Source: CAVURS01 sp963834425
Lineage (GTDB): Bacteria; Actinomycetota; Actinomycetes; Actinomycetales; CAVURS01
Assembly (NCBI GenBank): GCA_963834425.1
Contig: CAWIBR010000008.1
Span: 479,431 to 543,430 of the forward strand
Direction of reading: 5' to 3'
Length of the DNA: 64,000 nt
Notes under the pieces: generated by a model
Database searches by the model: none
Seen by the model: the letters and a program-made list of their open reading frames with translations, nothing else
What the model was told of the DNA's origin: nothing
Position numbers and translations under genes: made by a program
In this document: positions 55,247 to 61,593 of the stretch, one piece after another
Position numbering within the stretch: position 1 is the first letter of the stretch
Layout of the letters: each line of letters begins with the position of its first letter

Positions 55247-56809
55247 ATGTCGTTCGAGGTGTCCGGACCCGCGGTCGATCGCGCGGACGTCGTCCTGACC
55301 GGTGACGCGTTGGCCTTCGTCGAGCTGCTCCACGGGCGACACGCTGCACGACGGGACGAGCTGCTCGAGCGACGGGTCGACAAGCGAGCCGAGGTGGCCC
55401 GGACGGGACGCCTGGACTTCCTGGCCGAGACCGCCGAAATCCGTTCTGGCAGCTGGCAAGTCGCGCCCGCACCGCCCGACCTGACCGACCGGCGGGTCGA
55501 GATCACCGGCCCCACCGAGCGCAAGATGATGATCAACGCGCTGAACTCCGGAGCCAAGGTGTGGCTGGCCGATCTCGAGGACGCCAACACCCCACACTGG
55601 GCCAACGTCATCGGCGGACAGGTCAACCTGTACGACGCCGTGCGGGGCACCGCCTCGTTCACCAACCCCGACGGACGGGAGTACCGGCTGCGCCAGGACC
55701 GCCCCCTGGCCACGATCGTGGTGCGCCCCCGCGGCTGGCATCTGGACGAACGGCACATCACCTTCGACGACCGGTCAGCCGTGGGTGCATTGGTCGATTT
55801 CGGTCTGCATTTCTTCCACAATGCGAAAGCCTTGCTGGAGAAAGGGTCCGGCCCTTACTTCTACCTGCCCAAGATGGAGAGCCATCTCGAGGCGCGGTTG
55901 TGGAACGACGTCTTCGTCACGGCGCAGGAGGCCCTCGGCATCCCGGTTGGAACGATCCGGGCGACCGCGCTGATCGAGACCATCCCCGCGGCGTTCGAGA
56001 TGGAGGAGATCCTCTACGAGTTCCGCGACCACGCATCCGGCCTCAACGCCGGGCGCTGGGACTACCTGTTCAGCATCATCAAGTACTTCCGGGACGCCGG
56101 CCCGGACTTCGTCCTGCCCGATCGGGGCTCGGTCACCATGACCTCGCCCTTCATGCGGGCCTACACCGAGCTGCTGGTCCGGACCTGCCACCGGCATGGC
56201 GCCTTCGCGATGGGTGGCATGGCCGCCTTCATCCCCTCGCGGCGCGACGCCGAGATCAACGCCGTCGCGTTCGCCAAGGTGCGTGAGGACAAGACCCGCG
56301 AGGCCGACGACGGCTTCGACGGTTCCTGGGTCGCCCACCCCGACCTGGTCCCGATCGCGCAGGAGATCTTTGACGCGAAGCTCGGCTCCGAGCCCAACCA
56401 GCTGCACCGGCTCCGCGAGGACGTCCAGGTCGAGCCTGGGCAGCTGATCGACCTGTCCGGCGTGCCGGGCGAGGTGACCAGCCAGGGGCTGCGGCACAAC
56501 GTCGACATCGGCGTCCGCTACCTCGCGGCCTGGCTCTCCGGCAACGGCGCCGCCGCGATCGACAACATGATGGAAGACGCTGCGACAGCTGAGATCTCGC
56601 GGTCGCAGATCTGGCAATGGGTGCACGGCTCGGTCAAGCTCGCCGACAGCGGCGAGGTCGTCACGGCCGAGCTGGTGCGCACCCTGCTCGACGAGACGGC
56701 GTTCGAGGATCCGCACTACGCCGACGCGCGCCGGGTCTTCGAGCGGGTCGCCCTGGACGATGACTTCGCGACCTTCTTGACCATCCCGGCCTACGCGCTG
56801 ATCGACTGA
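55247..56809 (+). CDS. aceB: Malate synthase A
   Basis: AceB condenses glyoxylate with acetyl-CoA. The 520-residue protein has NALNSGAKVWLADLEDANTP, the catalytic Arg in TIVVRPRGWHLDE, ATALIETIPAAFEMEEILYE with RDHASGLNAGRWDY, and MGGMAAFIPSRRDAEIN. ATG 55247 has ATAGGAG upstream; GTG 55226 is an alternative. No isocitrate lyase is nearby, so the glyoxylate probably comes from allantoin. It is followed 8 bases later by the DUF6986 gene. It is intact. Confidence 0.94.
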   Translation: MSFEVSGPAVDRADVVLTGDALAFVELLHGRHAARRDELLERRVDKRAEVARTGRLDFLAETAEIRSGSWQVAPAPPDLTDRRVEITGPTERKMMINALNSGAKVWLADLEDANTPHWANVIGGQVNLYDAVRGTASFTNPDGREYRLRQDRPLATIVVRPRGWHLDERHITFDDRSAVGALVDFGLHFFHNAKALLEKGSGPYFYLPKMESHLEARLWNDVFVTAQEALGIPVGTIRATALIETIPAAFEMEEILYEFRDHASGLNAGRWDYLFSIIKYFRDAGPDFVLPDRGSVTMTSPFMRAYTELLVRTCHRHGAFAMGGMAAFIPSRRDAEINAVAFAKVREDKTREADDGFDGSWVAHPDLVPIAQEIFDAKLGSEPNQLHRLREDVQVEPGQLIDLSGVPGEVTSQGLRHNVDIGVRYLAAWLSGNGAAAIDNMMEDAATAEISRSQIWQWVHGSVKLADSGEVVTAELVRTLLDETAFEDPHYADARRVFERVALDDDFATFLTIPAYALID

Positions 56810-56817
56810 TTCGGCTG

Positions 56818-58032
56818 ATGCTCAACCCAGACCTGGTGGCGGCCCTCGACGACGGCCTGCGCGACGACGACCAGGAGCGCGCCCGGCTCTACCCGGGCGG
56901 CACGTTGCGCCGCCAGCCGGTGCACACGTGTTACGTGCCGGCCGACGTCTTCACCGCCCGTACGCCGCAGGCCTGGGGCGAGGCGGCAATCGCAGCGCTG
57001 GATGCGCACGGCCCCTTGCCCGGCTTCGACGACCCGCAGCTCGACGCCGCGGTGCGGGCCAAGCTCGCCCGCGAGCCCATCGAGGACGTCCGGATCGACC
57101 TCGAGGACGGTTACGGCGTCCGGCCCGACGACGAGGAAGATGCCGCCGCGGTGGCCAGCGCGAGGGCGCTGCGGGACGTGGTGACCGCCGGCCAGGCTCC
57201 GCCGTTCAACGGGTTGCGGATGAAGTGTTTCGAAGGCCCGTTGCGGCGACGGGCGATGCGCACGCTGCAGCTCTTCCTCGACGAGCTGCTGGACGGCGGC
57301 CCCCTGCCGGAGGGCTTCCGGGTCACGCTGCCAAAGGTGACGTCGGTCGCCCAGGTCGAGACGATGGTGCGCCTCTGCGAGGCCCTGGAGGCCGCGCACG
57401 GCATCGACCGGCTGCCGTTCGAGATCCAGGTCGAGACCCCGCAGGCCATCCTGGGCCCGGACGGAACCGCGCTGATCGCCCGGATGGTTCATGCGAGCCA
57501 GAACCGTTGCGCGGGACTGCATTACGGCACCTATGACTACAGCGCGTCGGTCGGGGTCGCGGCGGCGTTCCAGTCGATGGAGCACCCGGCGGCCGACCAC
57601 GCCAAGGCAGTCATGCAGCTGGCCGCCGCCGGCACCGGGGTGCCCGTCTCCGACGGCTCGACCAACGTGCTGCCGGTCGGCGACACCGCATCGGTCCGCG
57701 CGGCCTGGGCCCTGCACGCGCGGTTGGTCCGGCGCTCCCTCGAGCGCGCCTACTACCAGGGCTGGGACCTGCATCCGGCCCAGCTGCCGACGCGCTACGC
57801 CGCGACGTTCACGTTCTACCGCGACGGGCTGGCGGCAGCCTGCCGCCGGCTGCGCACCTACCTCGACAAGTCGGCCAGCGAGGTGCTGGACGAGCCGGCG
57901 ACGGCGTTGGCCCTCGCGGCGTACCTCGTGCGTGGCCTGGACGCCGGGGCCGTGAGCGAGGAGGAGGTCGCCGCGGCCTCTGGTCTGGACCGGGCCGCGC
58001 TCGACGGGCTGGCGCGCAAGCCGGGCAGCTGA
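56818..58032 (+). CDS. DUF6986 protein, HpcH/HpaI aldolase or citrate-lyase-like fold
   Basis: The 404-residue protein resembles the CitE/HpcH aldolase fold: VRIDLEDGYGVRPDDEEDA (acidic metal site), GLRMKCFEGPLRRRAMRTL, VTLPKVTSVAQVETMVRLCE, FEIQVETPQAILGPDG and GLHYGTYDYSASVG. CitE-like enzymes act on acyl-CoA or oxaloacetate-type substrates. Here it is 8 bases after malate synthase, and in Streptomyces a similar pair lies beside allantoin genes. It may therefore process a C4 acid or CoA thioester of that pathway; the reaction is not known. It is intact. Confidence 0.8.
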   Translation: MLNPDLVAALDDGLRDDDQERARLYPGGTLRRQPVHTCYVPADVFTARTPQAWGEAAIAALDAHGPLPGFDDPQLDAAVRAKLAREPIEDVRIDLEDGYGVRPDDEEDAAAVASARALRDVVTAGQAPPFNGLRMKCFEGPLRRRAMRTLQLFLDELLDGGPLPEGFRVTLPKVTSVAQVETMVRLCEALEAAHGIDRLPFEIQVETPQAILGPDGTALIARMVHASQNRCAGLHYGTYDYSASVGVAAAFQSMEHPAADHAKAVMQLAAAGTGVPVSDGSTNVLPVGDTASVRAAWALHARLVRRSLERAYYQGWDLHPAQLPTRYAATFTFYRDGLAAACRRLRTYLDKSASEVLDEPATALALAAYLVRGLDAGAVSEEEVAAASGLDRAALDGLARKPGS

Positions 58033-58036
58033 GCGG

Positions 58037-58539
58037 TCAGCCGTTCGCGCGTTCGGGTAGTCCCGGGAACGGCACGCTCAGGCCGGTCCAGGTGGCGGCC
58101 CGGACCGCGCACTCGGCGAGGGCTTGGGCGGCGGCCACCCGGTCGGCACCGCCGGAGCTCGCGACCAGGTCGGCGTACGCCGCAGCCACGCCGTTCTCCA
58201 GGTGCGCCGCGAGGGCGGCGGCGGTCGCGGGGCCGGTCACCCGGAAGGGCAGCGCGTACGCCGGCTCGGCCGCGACCGGTGCTGCGGCGGTCGCCGTGAG
58301 CGCTGCGGTCAACGGGCCCTGCTGCGCTTGGTGCCAGGCGAGCGCGCGCAGCGCGGCCGCCCGGGTGGCCCCGACGCAGTGGGCGCCGACGACGCCGTAG
58401 CCGTAGACCGCGGCGTACTCCGCAGCAAGCGCCGCCTGCAGGGCCGAGACGTTCGCCGGCTCGGCTGCGCGTCCTCCGGATCGCCGAGGCCGCCGATCCC
58501 GCCCAATCCGATCGATACTGCCGATACCGAGCCGCTCAT
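58037..58539 (-). CDS. DUF4439 ferritin-like protein (frameshifted near the N-terminus)
   Basis: The core VSALQAALAAEYAAVYGYGVVG, shown with its continuation HCVGATRAAALRALAWHQAQ, is a ferritin-like helical bundle of the DUF4439 family, ending AATWTGLSVPFPGLPE. ATG 58539 overlaps the stop of the upstream lipoprotein gene (ATGA), but its frame differs from the core by two extra bases in about 58465-58530. The corrected protein is about 166 residues. No complete di-iron motif is seen, so an enzymatic role is doubtful. It converges on the DUF6986 gene with 4 bases between stops. Confidence 0.72.
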
Positions 58540-59198
58540 CCGGCCGCCTTCGCGGGTTTGGGCGGGGTCGCCGGCAGCCGGGCCAACAGGGCGACATGGG
58601 CTGAGCTGCAGGCCGCGATCGAGGCCAGCAGGCGCGCCGTCCGGGCATCGACCGCCGCCAGCTCCGCCTGGCGGGCCGCCGTGTTCGAGCGCTCGGCCTG
58701 GCTCAGCACGCTCAAGGCCGTGGCGGCAGTCGGTACGACGGGGGTGCTGCTCGGGGCTGGGCTGCTTGTGGTGGTCGGGCTGCTCGTGGTCGCTGGACTG
58801 GTGGTGGCCGGGCCGGTCGTCGCTGCGCTGGGATCGGCTCCGATGTCCTCGAGTGCTCGCACGTGGACGGTGTGGTCACTGCCGAGGCGAGCCAGCGGGG
58901 CGGCGAGGTCCGGCCGCACGCGCGCGGCCTCCAGGTAGAGCTGCTGCAGCTGCTGGGCGCTCGCGGCGGTCTCGTCGAGCGCGCTCTGACTGGCCGACGC
59001 GGCGCCTGGTGGATTCGAGCCACCCTGCCCACCAGGGGTCGTGGTGTGGTCCGGACCCGGTGAGCCGATCCGCAGCCCGCAGCCCGATGTGCCCCACAAC
59101 ACGGCCGCTCCGACCAGGCCGGCCGCCCCGCCGCGCAACAGGGTCCGCCGCCCGAGCGCCCTCGGCGTCGCAGCGATCGAAGGGTCGGCGCCGGGCAT
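58536..59198 (-). CDS. Tat-exported lipoprotein with ferritin-like helical domain
   Basis: ATG 59198 gives a 220-residue protein with a twin-arginine signal (RRTLLRGGAAGLVGAAVLWG) ending in a lipobox TSGC. A Pro/Gly linker follows, then helices SALDETAASAQQLQQLYLEA and LARLGSDHTVHVRALEDIG, a Thr/Pro-rich loop, and a final helical region. The pattern suggests a surface-anchored four-helix protein related to the DUF4439 neighbour, to which it is coupled by ATGA. The pair sits upstream of rimP in several actinobacteria; the role is unknown. It is intact. Confidence 0.72.
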   Translation of the reverse strand: MPGADPSIAATPRALGRRTLLRGGAAGLVGAAVLWGTSGCGLRIGSPGPDHTTTPGGQGGSNPPGAASASQSALDETAASAQQLQQLYLEAARVRPDLAAPLARLGSDHTVHVRALEDIGADPSAATTGPATTSPATTSSPTTTSSPAPSSTPVVPTAATALSVLSQAERSNTAARQAELAAVDARTARLLASIAACSSAHVALLARLPATPPKPAKAAG

Positions 59199-59347
59199 CA
59201 GTGAAGGATCGCAGACCGGTCTCGAGTGGTGTGCCGAGCCGCACCGGGTCGATAGGCTGCCGGAGGCGGCGGCGGGAGCCTGGCCGGGGCTCGCACGGGC
59301 GACCAGCACTACGCATACTCGAGAACAGCGGGCAGGAGGCGGCGACC

Positions 59348-59923
59348 ATGAGCGCTCGAAATGGCGGCGCTTCGTCCACGGCGGGAGTCGAGCAGGCGCT
59401 CAGCGAGCTCCTGCAGCCTGTCCTCGCCGCGGACGGCGTCGTCGTGGAAGAGCTTCGGCTGATGCCCGCCGGCAAACGCAAGGTGCTGCGCGTCCTGATC
59501 GACCGCGACCCTTACGCCGGCGAGCCGCTCCCGCCCGAAGAGCCGATCGACGGGCTCAGCCTGGACGAGGTGGCCGAGATCTCCCGCACCGTCAGCAGCG
59601 CCTTGGACGGACTGTCCGCCGACGACGACCCGCTCGCGGGCACGCCGTACACGCTGGAGGTCTCCTCCCCCGGAGTGGACCGCGCGCTCACTCTGCCCCG
59701 GCACTTCCGGCGCAATGTCGGCCGGCTGGTCGACCTGCGGACCACGGCGGGGGCGAGCCTGCGCTGCCGGATCTCGGCCGCGACCCCGCAGAGCGTCACC
59801 GTCCAGACCGGTCATGGTCCGCGTGAGCTGGCCTGGTCCGAGATCGAGGCCGCGACCGTCCAGGTGGAGTTCCGGCGTCCCGATCCGGCAACCGATCCGG
59901 CCGACGAGGAGCAGGAGGGCTGA
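59348..59923 (+). CDS. rimP: Ribosome maturation factor RimP
   Basis: RimP helps assemble the 30S subunit. The 191-residue protein has the N-terminal domain with VVVEELRLMPAGKRKVLRVL, the motif YTLEVSSPGVDRALTLPRHF, and the C-terminal Sm-like barrel (GRLVDLRTTAGASLRCRIS). An internal acidic insertion (PPEEPIDGLSLDEVAEIS) is common in actinobacteria. It heads rimP-nusA-ylxR-infB, with nusA starting 1 base after the stop. It is intact. Confidence 0.93.
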   Translation: MSARNGGASSTAGVEQALSELLQPVLAADGVVVEELRLMPAGKRKVLRVLIDRDPYAGEPLPPEEPIDGLSLDEVAEISRTVSSALDGLSADDDPLAGTPYTLEVSSPGVDRALTLPRHFRRNVGRLVDLRTTAGASLRCRISAATPQSVTVQTGHGPRELAWSEIEAATVQVEFRRPDPATDPADEEQEG

Positions 59924-59924
59924 G

Positions 59925-61005
59925 ATGGACATCGACCTGACGGCCTTGCGGGCACTGGTCCGGGAGAAGGACATCTCCTTCCCGGTGCTGGTGTCCGCGA
60001 TCGAGCAGGCCCTGCTGGTGGCCTACCACCGCACCGAAGGGGCCAACAAGCACGCCCGGGTCGAGCTCGACACCAAGAGCGGCCATGTCGTCGTCTGGGC
60101 CAACGAGCCTGATGAGCAGGGCGTGCCCGGGCCCGAGTTCGACGACACCCCGGACGGGTTCGGACGGATCGCGGCCACGACAGCGCGTCAGGTCATCGTG
60201 CAGCGGCTGCGCGACCTCGAGGACGAGCAGGTGCTCGGCGAGTTCGCCGGTCGCGAGGGTGACATCGTCGCCGGCGTCATCCAGCAGGGACGCGACCCCC
60301 GCAACGTCATGGTCGACCTCGGTTCGGTCGAGGCCCTCCTGCCGGAGTCCGAGCAGGTCCCGGGCGAGCGGTACGTCCACGGCGAGCGGTTGCGCTGCTA
60401 CGTGCTCAGCGTGCGCAAGGGGCTGCGCGGTCCGCAGATCGGCCTGTCCCGATCCCACCCCGGACTGGTCCGCAAGCTGTTCGCCCTGGAGGTCCCGGAG
60501 ATCGCCGACGGCCGGGTCGAGATCGCGGCCCTGGCGCGGGAGTCCGGCCACCGCACCAAGATCGCCGTCCGGACGGCAGTGCCCGGGCTCAACGCCAAGG
60601 GTTCCTGCATCGGCCCGATGGGCCAGCGTGTGCGTGCGGTGATGGCCGAGCTGCACGGCGAGAAGATCGACATCGTGGACTTCTCCGACGATCCGGCCAG
60701 CTTTGTCGCGAGCGCGTTGTCCCCGGCGCAGGTCTCGGCGGTCCAGATCGTCGATCCGGTGGCCCGGTCGGCGCGGGTCATCGTGCCGGACTACCAACTC
60801 TCGCTCGCGATCGGCAAGGAGGGGCAGAACGCCCGCCTCGCGGCGAAGCTGACCGGGTGGCGGATCGACATCCGGCCGGACACGGCCCCAGATGACGGCC
60901 CCGACACCACTGACAGATCCGACGCCGCCGACAGCCGCACACGACCAGGGAGCGGGCAGCGTCCTGGTCCAGGACGCCACGGCCGAGACCTCGACGTCCG
61001 CCTGA
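59925..61005 (+). CDS. nusA: Transcription termination/antitermination factor NusA (one frameshift near the end)
   Basis: The N-terminal RNA polymerase-binding domain (residues 1 to about 125), the S1 domain (ILLPESEQVPGE-like region near 150) and two KH domains (SCIGPMGQRVRAVMAELHGE, then LAIGKEGQNARLAAKLTGWR) are all present. It lacks acidic C-terminal repeats, as usual for actinobacteria. One extra C near 60936-60938 (ACAGCCGCACAC) shifts the tail. Corrected, it ends ...VQDATAETSTSA with TGA at 61003-61005, about 359 residues. The uncorrected frame to 61061 gives an unlikely Arg/Gly-rich tail. Confidence 0.92.
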
Positions 61006-61071
61006 GCCGGCTCGAGTCGACCATGGCGTCGCGGGAAGGTTCCAGCGATCGTGCGCGCTGAGGAAGGCGCT

Positions 61072-61422
61072 ATGGTTGAGCAGACCGATCGCCCGGAGCG
61101 ACGGCCTGTACATGTGCCGGAGCGCACCTGCGTGGGCTGCCGCACGACGGCGGCTCGGTCGGTCCTGATCCGGATCGTGGCACGCTGGTTGGACGACGCA
61201 GGCACCACTTCGAGCGCAGGCTCGAGCGCGGTCCTCGTCGCCGAGCCGGATGTGCGACGTCGGCTCCGGGGACGCGGCGCCTGGCTGCATCCCTCGCCGG
61301 ACTGTCTTGATCTCGCGGTACGCCGACGGGCGTTCCCGCGGGCCCTGCGCGTGTCGGGCCCGCTGGACACCACCCGGTTGGCCGCGTACGTCGCTCATCT
61401 CGAGCGGCAGGACGAGCTGTAG
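61072..61422 (+). CDS. ylxR: YlxR-family (DUF448) RNA-binding protein
   Basis: The 116-residue protein has the family signature VPERTCVGCRTTAARSVLIR and, later, RRRLRGRGAWLHPSPDCLDLA and RRRAFPRALR. YlxR is a small basic protein between nusA and infB reported to bind RNase P RNA or act as a regulator in some bacteria. ATG 61072 is chosen for GAGGAAGG upstream; GTG 61051 would overlap a wrong-frame nusA tail. It is intact. Confidence 0.9.
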   Translation: MVEQTDRPERRPVHVPERTCVGCRTTAARSVLIRIVARWLDDAGTTSSAGSSAVLVAEPDVRRRLRGRGAWLHPSPDCLDLAVRRRAFPRALRVSGPLDTTRLAAYVAHLERQDEL

Positions 61423-61485
61423 CCGTCGCCCAGCCCGGGCGGCGGTGACATTGGATTTCGGAACCGGAAGCGGGTTACCACGCTG

Positions 61486-61531
61486 ATGAGCACCCGATGA
61501 GCGCCCAGCAATGAGCACCCCCGAGCACTAA
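61486..61531 (+). other. Three tiny ATGA-overlapping ORFs in the infB leader
   Basis: Three consecutive open frames overlap end to start as ATGA: MSTR (61486-61500), MSAQQ (61497-61514) and MSTPEH (61511-61531). All begin ATGAGC. They lie 62 bases before infB, within a 171-base leader that otherwise holds no gene. They look like a chain of coupled start-stop elements that could hold or reload ribosomes upstream of infB. I recall similar ATGAGC runs before infB in other actinobacteria but cannot verify that here. Confidence 0.5.
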
Positions 61532-61593
61532 CCGGTCCGCGCCCTCCAGATCTGCGAGAAGGCCCGGACCACCACAACGCAGACAGGAGCAAC

